Assembly (NCBI RefSeq): GCF_000972865.1
Contig: NZ_CP011144.1
Coordinates: 3,345,118-3,409,117 of the forward strand
From: Pseudoxanthomonas suwonensis
GTDB lineage: Bacteria > Pseudomonadota > Gammaproteobacteria > Xanthomonadales > Xanthomonadaceae
Length of the DNA stretch: 64,000 nt
Direction: 5' to 3'
In this document: piece after piece, positions 27,061 through 34,176 of the stretch
Position numbering within the stretch: the stretch's first letter is position 1
How the letters are laid out: every line of letters begins with the position of its first letter
The notes under the pieces: model-generated
The model's database searches: none
What the model saw: the letters and a program-made list of their open reading frames with translations, nothing else
Told to the model about the DNA's origin: nothing
Translations under genes and position numbers: made by a program

Positions 27061-27711
27061 CTACGAGAGCTTCCCCAGCCACTGGCCCACCATTTCCGCC
27101 AACTGTTCCGACAGCACCCCCATCGCCACCAGCCCGGCGGCGGACGCCAGCCACAGCGCCAGCAGCAGCGCGCCGTCGCGCTCCATCAGCGCCAGCGCGA
27201 ACAGCAGCAGCACGCCGGCGAACAGGTAATTGGTCATCGGCAGCGGCAGCGCCAGCAGGATGCCCAGCGCCACCAGCAGCACGCCGGTGAAGGCGTTGGC
27301 CACGCGGTTGCCGGTCAGCACCTGCAGGCGCGGGCGGACCAGGTGCTCGAGCCGGGCGATCCACGGCGTGATCCGGTTGCAGAAGCGCACCATGGTCCTG
27401 CGCCGCGGGCCGCGGCCGCCGACGAAGCCCGGCACCCAGGGTTTGCGCAGGCCGACCAGCAGTTGCAGGCCGATCAGTACCACCAGCGGTCCGCTGACCA
27501 TGCCGCCGGCGCCGGGAATGGGGATGAAGCCGGGCAGGATCGACACGAACAGGAACATGCCGAAGGCGGTGTGGCCCAGGCCCTGCAGCAGCCCCTCCAT
27601 GGTCAGCACCTGCTCCGGGTCGCCGTAGGAAAACGACTGCAGCAGCCGCACGATGCCATTGCCGGGCGAACCGGACGGATCGGCCTGCGCGGGTTCAGGC
27701 GTCGCTGTCAT
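27061..27711 (-). CDS. ExoD-like exopolysaccharide synthesis family membrane protein
   Basis: The 216-aa product belongs to the ExoD family: an N-terminal cytoplasmic stretch (LLQSFSYGDPEQVLTMEGLLQGLGHTAFG), then four to five hydrophobic segments including FLFVSILPGFIPIPGAGG and NAFTGVLLVALGILLALPLPMTN. ExoD affects exopolysaccharide and stress tolerance in rhizobia, but its biochemical role is not known. Its start overlaps the end of the CNNM/CBS gene by 17 bases, so the two are probably co-translated. Confidence 0.8.
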   Translation of the reverse strand: MTATPEPAQADPSGSPGNGIVRLLQSFSYGDPEQVLTMEGLLQGLGHTAFGMFLFVSILPGFIPIPGAGGMVSGPLVVLIGLQLLVGLRKPWVPGFVGGRGPRRRTMVRFCNRITPWIARLEHLVRPRLQVLTGNRVANAFTGVLLVALGILLALPLPMTNYLFAGVLLLFALALMERDGALLLALWLASAAGLVAMGVLSEQLAEMVGQWLGKLS

Positions 27712-29044
27712 CGCCGTCGTGCGGCCGCAGCCGGCGCAGCAGCAGCTTGTCGATGCGGGCCCCGTCCAGGTCCACGATCTCGATCCGCCAGCCGGCCCAG
27801 TCGAAGTATTCGCCCACGTTCGGGATGCGGCCGAAGTGCGCGATGCACATGCCGGCCAGGGTGTGGTAGTCGCCTTCCTCGGCGTCGGGCAGGGCGGCGC
27901 CGTCCATCAGTTCGCGCACGTCCTCGGTCGGCAGGGTGCCGCCGACCAGCAGCGAGCCGTCCTCGCGGGAGACCACCAGCGCGTCCTCGTCGGTGTTCTC
28001 CACCGACTGCAGGCGGCCGACGATCGCGCCCATCAGGTCGCTGACTGTGACCACGCCCTGGATCTCGCCGTACTCGTCCACCACCAGCGCCAGCGACTGC
28101 TGCTCCTCGCGGAAGATCTCCAGCAGCTTCATCGCGTGGGTGGATTCGGAGACGAACAGCGCCGCGCGCAGCCCGCGGAACAGGCCGTCTTCCTGCAGCG
28201 CGCCCGGGTCGTGCAGCAGCGACTTGACCTCAAGCACACCGGCCACGTCCTGGTCGCTGTCGCGGTAGACCGGGTAGCGCGAGAACTGGTGCTCGCGCAT
28301 CGTCTCCAGGTTTTCCTCCAGCGGCGCGCGCGCGTCGAGCCAGGCGATGCGGTTGCGCGGCGTCATCAGGCTGGCCGCGGTGCGGTCACCCAGGCGCATG
28401 ACCCGGTTGACCATGTCGCGCTCGTGGGTGTCGATCACGCCCTGCTCGTGGCTCTCGGCCACCAGCATGCGGATCTCTTCCTCGCTGATCGTGCTGGCCC
28501 CGTCCTTGCCCAGGCCGATCAGGCGCAGCACCAGCCGGGTGCTGTGCGAGAGCAGCCAGACGAAGGGAAAGGCGATCCGCGCCAGCCAGCCCATGGGCAG
28601 GGCGACGAACGAGGCGATGGGTTCGGGCGCGGTGATCGCGATGCGCTTGGGGACCAGCTCGCCGAAGATCAGGGTCACGAAGGTGATCAGGGCGACGGCC
28701 AGCGCCTTGCCGATCATTTCCGAGTACGGCTGGGGCTGGCCGACCAGGCTGAAGGTGGCCGACAGCGCCGGGAACAGGCTCTGCAGCCGGGCGCCGATGG
28801 CCAGGCCGATGGCCTCGCCGCCGAGCAGGCCGGTCAGGATGCCGATCACGGTGATGCCGATCTGCACCGTGGACAGGAAGTTTTCCGGCTTCTCCGACAG
28901 GTCCAGCGCCTTGGCCGAGCGCTTGGAAGAGGCGGCCATCTGCTTGAGCCGGCTCTTGCGCGAGGTCATGACCGACATCTCGGACATGGCGAAGAACCCG
29001 TTGAGCAGGACCAGGGCGAAAACCAGCAGGATCAGCTCAAGCAC
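27695..29044 (-). CDS. CNNM-CBS-CorC transmembrane protein (hemolysin C / CorB family)
   Basis: The 449-aa product has a CNNM (DUF21) membrane domain at about 1-195 (LNGFFAMSEMSVMTSRKSRL, IGITVIGILTGLLGGEAIG, TLIFGELVPKRIA), two CBS motifs at about 220-340 (MTPRNRIAWLD, and LALVVDEYGEIQGVVTVSDLMGAIVG), and a C-terminal CorC/HlyC domain at about 355-440. CNNM/CorB proteins are linked to magnesium, and in some cases cobalt, efflux. It is the upstream gene of the leftward pair with ExoD and is divergent from the phosphate-uptake pair. Confidence 0.9.
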   Translation of the reverse strand: MLELILLVFALVLLNGFFAMSEMSVMTSRKSRLKQMAASSKRSAKALDLSEKPENFLSTVQIGITVIGILTGLLGGEAIGLAIGARLQSLFPALSATFSLVGQPQPYSEMIGKALAVALITFVTLIFGELVPKRIAITAPEPIASFVALPMGWLARIAFPFVWLLSHSTRLVLRLIGLGKDGASTISEEEIRMLVAESHEQGVIDTHERDMVNRVMRLGDRTAASLMTPRNRIAWLDARAPLEENLETMREHQFSRYPVYRDSDQDVAGVLEVKSLLHDPGALQEDGLFRGLRAALFVSESTHAMKLLEIFREEQQSLALVVDEYGEIQGVVTVSDLMGAIVGRLQSVENTDEDALVVSREDGSLLVGGTLPTEDVRELMDGAALPDAEEGDYHTLAGMCIAHFGRIPNVGEYFDWAGWRIEIVDLDGARIDKLLLRRLRPHDGDDSDA

Positions 29045-29343
29045 GGCGGGCGCCCCCGGCGGATGGCAGCGAGGGGGGCGTGCGACTACCCCGGGCGCCC
29101 GACAACGGGGCCCGCAGTGGCGACGGAATCAGGAGGCCGGAGCGCGCGGGGCGGGAACGGCGGCCGAAGATGGGAGGAGGGTCGTCGTCCATAGGATGTG
29201 CCGGCGGCACCGCGGGCATCTTAGCAGAGCCTCCCCGTGCAGGCCGCGTCACGGCCCGCCGGGGCGGGTACCCGGGCCCGTCTCAGGCTGTCATAATTCC
29301 GCAGCATTTGGCCGCCCCTCCCGAGGCGGCGGACCCCCGACCC
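29045..29343. other. Divergent intergenic region, CNNM/CBS versus DUF47 gene
   Basis: These 299 bases have no convincing ORF. A CATAAT -10-like box at 29292-29297 could serve the DUF47-pit genes, although no -35 box stands out. A short GC hairpin (GCCGCC / GGCGGC, 29311-29330) lies in the probable leader. I looked for a metal-sensing riboswitch, given the CNNM gene, and could not recognise one. Confidence 0.35.
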
Positions 29344-29970
29344 ATGTTTTCCCTGCAGACGATCTTCGGTTCCGGCAAGCAATTCTTCCTCCTGCTGGAC
29401 GAGGCGGCCGAGGCCGCCCACGACAGCGCCAAGGCCCTGTACCAGATGATGAAGGCCTCGGACCGGCAGCCGGCGCTGGACGCCTTCAAGCTGGCCCGCC
29501 AGCGCGAGCGCACCGCCTCGGAGAAGATCGGCAAGGCGCTGGTGGACAGCTTCATCACCCCGCTCGAGCGCGAGGACATCGAGGCGCTGGGTTCGGCCCT
29601 GTACAAGATCCCCAAGCAGATCGAGAAGTTCGCCGACCGCTACTCGCTGGCCACCCAGCACCTGGCCCACATCGACTTCGCCCCGCGCGCGGCGATGCTG
29701 GAGCAGGCCGCGGCGGTGGTGGTGGAGATGGTGCGCGAGCTGCGCAGCCTCAACATCGACCGGATGACCGCGCTCAACGAGAAGCTGCGCGCGATCGAGA
29801 ACGAGGCCGACCGGCTGATGCTCGAGTTGTACCGCGACATCTACTCCGGCCGCCTCGACCACCTGCAGATGTTCCTGCTCAAGGAGTTCTTCGAAATCCT
29901 GGAGAAGGCCATCGACCGTTGCCGCGAGGCCGGCGTGGTCGCCTACCAGATCGTGTTGAAGAATAGTTGA
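29344..29970 (+). CDS. DUF47 / PhoU-like regulator of Pit phosphate transport
   Basis: The 208-aa all-helical product matches the DUF47 (PhoU-related) family: MFSLQTIFGSGKQFFLLLDEAAEAAHDSAKAL, then helices with TASEKIGKALVDSFITPLEREDIEALGSALYKIPKQIEKF, and a C-terminal LLKEFFEILEKAIDRCREAGVVAYQIVLKNS. Such proteins sit in front of pit genes and are thought to control the transporter. The ATG at 29344 gives the family N-terminus. pit follows after 187 bases, a larger gap than usual, filled by two hairpins. Confidence 0.9.
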   Translation: MFSLQTIFGSGKQFFLLLDEAAEAAHDSAKALYQMMKASDRQPALDAFKLARQRERTASEKIGKALVDSFITPLEREDIEALGSALYKIPKQIEKFADRYSLATQHLAHIDFAPRAAMLEQAAAVVVEMVRELRSLNIDRMTALNEKLRAIENEADRLMLELYRDIYSGRLDHLQMFLLKEFFEILEKAIDRCREAGVVAYQIVLKNS

Positions 29971-30060
29971 TGGACGCGCTGCGCATCGTTGCGATGGCCG
30001 GCTTCGGCATGGCAGGCATCGGCTGCGCCGATGTCTGCGAGGTTTGCTTCCACAACCTCC

Positions 30061-30105
30061 ACCTCGCCGCTGCGCGGCGAGGTCGCCCCCTTGACTCAAG
30101 GGGGC
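30061..30105 (+). repeat. Two adjacent hairpins between the DUF47 and pit genes
   Basis: ACCTCGCCGC-TGC-GCGGCGAGGT (30061-30083) is a perfect 10-bp hairpin; a second perfect 10-bp inverted repeat (GCCCCCTTGA / TCAAGGGGGC, 30085-30105) directly follows. They could lower read-through and set the ratio of regulator to transporter, or be dispersed repeats. A 65-codon frame through the gap (29967-30164) looks accidental. Confidence 0.6.
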
Positions 30106-30157
30106 TGAGCGTAGGTCGGCCGGCCGCGCCGGCATATCGTTGCGGGGGAATGGCGCC

Positions 30158-31279
30158 ATGCTGACCCTGGTCCTGGTGGTCATCCTGACCGCGCTGGTCT
30201 TCGAGTTCATCAACGGCTTCCACGACACCGCCAACTCCATCGCCACGGTGGTGGCGACCAAGGTGCTGTCGCCGGGCGCGGCGGTGTCGCTGGCGGCGGT
30301 GATGAACCTGATCGGCGCGCTGATGGGCACCGCGGTGGCCGCGACCATCGCCACCGGCATCGTCAACACCGAGGTGGTCGAGGCGTCCTCGCAGGTGATC
30401 CTGTGCGCGCTGCTGGGCGGCATCATCTGGAACCTGGTTACCTGGTGGTTCGGCCTGCCGTCCTCGTCCTCGCATGCGCTGATCGGCGGCCTGTGCGGCG
30501 CGGCGCTGGCGGCCGCGCACAACGACTGGGCCGCACTGATCTGGTCCGAACCGGTCGGCAACTGGGCCAAGAACAAGGGCCTGCTGTGGAAAGTGTTCCT
30601 GCCGATGGTGACCTCGCCTGTGGCCGGCTTCCTGCTGGGCGTGACCATGATGCTGATGCTGTGGGCGCTGATCGCCGGCATGGTCCGTGTCGGCGGCGTG
30701 CTGGGGCGGCTGGCGCGGCCGCGCTGGGTCAATGCGTTCTTCGGCAAGGCGCAGATCCTGTCGGCCGCGTACATGGGCTTCGCCCACGGCCACAACGACG
30801 CGCAGAAGACCATGGGCATCATCGCCCTGACCCTGATCGGCGCCGAGGCGGCCGGCACCCTGGACAACCTGCCGGGCTGGCTGGCCTTCCTGCATCCGGG
30901 CGAGGCCGGCGGCGCCGAGATCGCGCTGTGGATCGTGATCACCTGCGCGATCGTGATGGCGCTGGGCACCGCCTCGGGCGGCTGGAGGATCATCAAGACC
31001 CTCGGCCACAAGATGGTCAAGCTGCACCCGATCCATGGCTTCGCCGCCGAGACCAGCTCGGCCACGGTGCTGACCCTGGCCGCGCACTTCGGCATGCCGG
31101 TGTCGACCACCCACAGCATCTCCACCGCGATCATGGGCGTGGGCTTTGCCAAGAACCCGCGCGCGCTCAAGCTCGGCGTGGTCGAGCGGATCCTCTGGGC
31201 GTGGATCCTGACCATTCCAGCCGCCGGTGGCGTCGCCTACCTGATCTTCAGGGGCATGGAAGCACTGGGCTGGACCTGA
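30158..31279 (+). CDS. pit: Low-affinity inorganic phosphate transporter (Pit family)
   Basis: The 373-aa product is a PiT permease with about ten membrane helices and both family signatures: FEFINGFHDTANSIATVVATKVLSP near the start and MGFAHGHNDAQKTMGIIAL in the second half, plus PVSTTHSISTAIMGVGF near the end. It imports metal-phosphate with protons. The ATG at 30158 is preceded by GCGGGGGA; an upstream TTG would add six residues. It forms a unit with the DUF47 gene and is followed by a REP doublet. Confidence 0.93.
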   Translation: MLTLVLVVILTALVFEFINGFHDTANSIATVVATKVLSPGAAVSLAAVMNLIGALMGTAVAATIATGIVNTEVVEASSQVILCALLGGIIWNLVTWWFGLPSSSSHALIGGLCGAALAAAHNDWAALIWSEPVGNWAKNKGLLWKVFLPMVTSPVAGFLLGVTMMLMLWALIAGMVRVGGVLGRLARPRWVNAFFGKAQILSAAYMGFAHGHNDAQKTMGIIALTLIGAEAAGTLDNLPGWLAFLHPGEAGGAEIALWIVITCAIVMALGTASGGWRIIKTLGHKMVKLHPIHGFAAETSSATVLTLAAHFGMPVSTTHSISTAIMGVGFAKNPRALKLGVVERILWAWILTIPAAGGVAYLIFRGMEALGWT

Positions 31280-31312
31280 GCACCCGGGCGCAGGTCCGCT
31301 TCCCGAGTTTCT

Positions 31313-31409
31313 TGTAGGAGCTGGCTTCAGCCGGCGACACGCCACGTTGGCGCAGGCGACTTCCTCATGGTTCCGACGCCCGTGTCGCCGGCTGAAGCCA
31401 GCTCCTACA
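31313..31409. repeat. REP doublet (GTAG type) downstream of pit
   Basis: Two REP units face each other: TGTAGGAGCTGGCTTCAGCC at the left end and its complement at the right end, with a 45-base centre holding GGCGCAGGCGAC and CCGACGCCCGTG. Each arm can also fold alone (GCTGGC-TTCA-GCCGGC). It lies between the convergent 3' ends of pit (stop 31279) and the small hypothetical gene (stop 31465) and may act as a bidirectional end point. Confidence 0.85.
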
Positions 31410-31464
31410 AAAAAGAGAGCATCCGGTCTTGGGACCGGCAAGCGGCACCGGTCCGCCGGCCCCG

Positions 31465-31875
31465 CTACAGCAGATCGCCCTCGGCCGACAGCGCGCGCTC
31501 CATGCGGTCGCCCAGGCCGCCGATCTCCAGCACCAGGCGCTCGACCTCGGCCGGGTTCAGGCCGTCGTAGGGCCGGTTCTCGCACAGCTGCAGGTAGGGC
31601 ACGCCGTCCAGTTCGCCGATGGCCAGGTAGCCGACGCTGCTCTGCCAGTTGAACACCAGCGCGCGGCGCGCATCGATCCCGGTGGTCGGCGCGATCACCG
31701 TGCTGACCCGCAGCAGCGGACGCTTGTCGTCGCCGTCCAGCTCCGACAGGAAGATCGACTGGTGGCGGCTGCCGCCCTCCAGCGACAGTTCCACGCAGGC
31801 GACGTAGGGGTCCTGCATGGTCAGCCGGAAGCCGGCGGTCAGCAGGTGGCTGCGGATCTGTTCGAAATTGCGCAT
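31465..31875 (-). CDS. Small conserved hypothetical protein, possibly YbjN/secretion-chaperone-like
   Basis: The 136-aa product (MRNFEQIRSHLLTAGFRLTM...) is soluble, mixed alpha/beta and acidic, with no signal peptide. The alternation of a helix, beta strands (VACVELSLEGG, HQSIFLSEL, PLLRVSTVIAPT, VFNWQSSVGYLAIGEL) and a final helix resembles the YbjN / type III chaperone fold, but no diagnostic residues are visible and I do not assign a function. The start at 31875 is 39 bases from the divergent alkyltransferase-like gene, so they share a very short promoter region. Confidence 0.7.
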   Translation of the reverse strand: MRNFEQIRSHLLTAGFRLTMQDPYVACVELSLEGGSRHQSIFLSELDGDDKRPLLRVSTVIAPTTGIDARRALVFNWQSSVGYLAIGELDGVPYLQLCENRPYDGLNPAEVERLVLEIGGLGDRMERALSAEGDLL

Positions 31876-31914
31876 GGCGGTCCTCGCGATCCCCCGCGGG
31901 TATGCTAGCGGTTG

Positions 31915-32265
31915 ATGGCTGCCACGTCTCCCAGCGACGATCCCGCCCGCCGCATCCTGGCGGCGGTGCGCGCGATCCCGCACGGCCAGGTCGCCGGCTA
32001 CGGCGAGGTCGCGCGCCGCGCCGGCCTGCCGGGCCGGGCGCGGCTGGCGGCGCGGGTACTGGCCGGCAACGAGGACCCGTCGCTGCCGTGGCATCGCGTG
32101 CTGCGCGCGGACGGACGCATCGCCTTCCCCGAGGGCTCGGCCGGCTGGCGCGAGCAGTGCCGGCGCCTGCGCGCCGAGGGCGTGCGGGTGGAAGGCGGCC
32201 GGGTCAGGCGCGAGCGCGGTCCGCAGGACCTGGATGCCGCGGTCTGGGGCCCGGAGTCGTTGTAG
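31915..32265 (+). CDS. Alkyltransferase-like protein (ATL), non-catalytic MGMT homologue
   Basis: The 116-aa product matches the C-terminal DNA-binding domain of O6-alkylguanine transferase: RILAAVRAIPHGQVAGYGEVARRAGLPGRARLAARVLAGN, then PWHRVLRADGRIAFPEGS. In MGMT the motif is PCHRV with the alkyl-accepting cysteine; here that residue is tryptophan (position 59), which defines ATL proteins. They bind alkylated guanines and recruit nucleotide-excision repair. The ATG at 31915 is chosen over an adjacent TTG. The stop codon TAG is the TAG of the REP sequence TGTAGGAGCC that starts at 32261, so the last two codons come from or abut the repeat. Confidence 0.9.
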   Translation: MAATSPSDDPARRILAAVRAIPHGQVAGYGEVARRAGLPGRARLAARVLAGNEDPSLPWHRVLRADGRIAFPEGSAGWREQCRRLRAEGVRVEGGRVRRERGPQDLDAAVWGPESL

Positions 32266-32357
32266 GAGCCGGGTTCAGCCGGCGACACGAGCGTCGGAAT
32301 CATGAGGGTGTCGCCTGTGCCGACGTGGCGTGTCGCCGGCTGAACCCGGCTCCTACA
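32261..32357. repeat. REP doublet overlapping the stop of the ATL gene
   Basis: Starts TGTAGGAGCCGGGTTCAGCC and ends with the complement; outer arms match over more than 25 bases, with a 45-base centre (AGCGTCGGAATC ... GTGCCGACGTGG). The TAG inside the first six bases terminates the ATL frame. The rhomboid gene follows 184 bases downstream. Confidence 0.88.
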
Positions 32358-32540
32358 ACAAGCCAAGGCGGGTTCGTTCGCCTCCCGTCGCGCGCGATGG
32401 TGCGTTCCTCGCGTTGACGATCGGTGTGGCCGGCAACGTCTACTCCTGCAGACGGGGGGGCGGACGCCAGGCACCTCACAGACCGCCACACGGGCGTGGC
32501 CCGTTATGATGGCCCTCCGTCCTTTCCCGAGCCGCGACGC

Positions 32541-33215
32541 ATGCTCTCGCGACTGCCTCCCGTCACCCAGGCCCTGCTGATCGCCAACGGCGTCCTGTTC
32601 CTGCTGCAGCTGCTGCTGGGCCACCGCACCTTCGATCCGTTCATGCTGTGGCCGCTGGCCGGCTTCGACCCGTTCTCGCCGGGGCAGAACTTCCAGCTCT
32701 GGCAGCTGCTGACCTACGGCTTCCTGCACGCCGACTTCGGCCACCTGTTGTTCAACATGCTGGCGGTGTACATGTTCGGCGCACCGCTGGAACTGACCTG
32801 GGGCCCTCGCCGGTTCCTGGCCTACTACCTGATCTGCGTGGCCGGCGCCGGCCTGTGCCAGCTGGCGGTGGGCTGGTGGGTGACCAGCGCCGGCGGCCCG
32901 GCCTATCCGACCCTGGGCGCGTCGGGCGGCGTGTTCGGCCTGCTGCTGGCCTACGGCATGCTGTTCCCGAACCAGCGGGTGATGCTGCTGTTCCCGCCGA
33001 TCCCGATGAAGGCGCGCACCTTCGCGATCGTGTTCGGCGCGATCTCGCTGCTGCTGGGCTTCACCGGCTGGCAGCCGGGCGTGGCCCACTTCGCCCACCT
33101 GGGCGGCATGCTGTTCGGCTGGCTGGTGATCCGCTACTGGCGCGGGCAGCCACCGTTCGGGCGGCGGCGGCCTCCTGGCGGTGGCGGTCCGTCGCACCTG
33201 CGCCGGGTGAAGTAG
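32541..33215 (+). CDS. Rhomboid family intramembrane serine protease
   Basis: The 224-aa product has about six membrane helices and the full rhomboid catalytic set: HLLFNMLAVYMFG with the oxyanion asparagine (about N72), LGASGGVFG with the nucleophile Ser128, and HFAHLGGMLFG with the base His186. It cleaves transmembrane substrates within the inner membrane; targets are unknown. The ATG at 32541 gives a compact N-terminus; the frame is open 39 codons upstream. Composite element R3 begins about 60 bases after the stop. Confidence 0.92.
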   Translation: MLSRLPPVTQALLIANGVLFLLQLLLGHRTFDPFMLWPLAGFDPFSPGQNFQLWQLLTYGFLHADFGHLLFNMLAVYMFGAPLELTWGPRRFLAYYLICVAGAGLCQLAVGWWVTSAGGPAYPTLGASGGVFGLLLAYGMLFPNQRVMLLFPPIPMKARTFAIVFGAISLLLGFTGWQPGVAHFAHLGGMLFGWLVIRYWRGQPPFGRRRPPGGGGPSHLRRVK

Positions 33216-33272
33216 CCCGGACCGGGCGCAGCGCCGACGCCTGCGCCGAGATGCCGCCGCACTCTAACTGCA

Positions 33273-34000
33273 ACGGCAACCGCAACCGCAACCGCAAAGT
33301 CAAAAGCGCCGGGCGTGCGTCGGCTTCGGTCTGAGCCGCGGCGGGCAAAGCCAAGGCCGCCAGCCTCCTGTTTTGGCGTGGCCGTGGCGACGGCCCGGAC
33401 CTTCTCGCAACGGGTGAGGTTCGTGGGGCGCGGTATTGCGGTCGTCTCGGCGGCACATCCATGTGCCGACTCGCCGACGTGGCCATCCCTGGCCACTGCC
33501 GCAATACCGCCGGCCCGCCACGTCTCCGGGAGCTTCCAAGTCGTGGCTCCGTTCACAGGCGATGAGCAGCACACGGTTTTTGTAGGAGCGGGCATGACCG
33601 CGACATGGGCGTCGGAATCAGGAGGGCGTCGCCTGTGCCGACGGCGTCGGGTCGCGGTCATGCCCGCTCCTACAGAAAGCAGTGCCGTCGTGTGCTTACC
33701 CCTCCCATTCGTCGCAGGCGAAGAGGAGGGCTGGGGAGGGGCCTTTGCCGTTGCTCGTCCGATCGAAGCCACGCCCTCAAAGCTCCCGAGGCCGTCGTGC
33801 CCAGGGGGTCTGGCGCAAGCAGCGCAGGGATGTGCTGCGTTCGCGACTCGGAGGCAGGACGCCGCAGCGGAGCGATGCGCCAGACCCCCTGGGCACGACG
33901 GCCCCTCCCGGAGCCGACGCTCTTGCTCCAGTCCGCAAAGACTAAGGCGGCCTTTCCCGGAGCGGACGCTTCACTTCAGAAGCGCAAAGCCGCTGGGTCC
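33273..34000 (+). repeat. Composite palindromic element, copy R3 (modules A-B-C plus degenerate tail)
   Basis: Opens with AACCGC hexamers (33273-33297) and the AAAGTCAAAAGCGCCGGGCG motif shared with R1. The left arm of module A is interrupted after GCCGCGGCGGGC (about 33346) by roughly 85 bases absent from R1, R2 and R4; pairing resumes as GCGGTATTGCGG / CCGCAATACCGC (33430-33511). Module B is at 33581-33674, the hexamer tract near 33745, module C at 33796-33897 (102 bp). About two degenerate 48-bp units follow to 34000. It lies between the 3' ends of the rhomboid and M13 genes. No gene is visible in 33216-34176. Confidence 0.82.
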
Positions 34001-34107
34001 CGGGTGACCAGACATTCGTCTGTGAAAAGCGCGCCGGGACGACGGCGAGGGAACATGCCAACGCCCTGTCCGGTCAATCGGGAGAAGGCTGCGTCCAAGG
34101 CCCGACC

Positions 34108-34144
34108 GAAACGACGAAGGCGCGGTACTCCGCGCCTTCGTCGT
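34108..34144 (-). terminator. Terminator of the M13-like peptidase gene
   Basis: A perfect 15-bp stem (ACGACGAAGGCGCGG / CCGCGCCTTCGTCGT) with a TACT loop lies 33 bases beyond the stop of the leftward gene; only three T follow, so termination may be partial. Confidence 0.75.
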
Positions 34145-34176
34145 CGCCACTGGATCGGGCGCGGCCCGTGCGCGGC

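Noticed and set aside
29967..30164. 65-codon frame between the DUF47 and pit genes
   Set aside because: It covers two perfect hairpins, has no clear ribosome binding site and no recognisable product.
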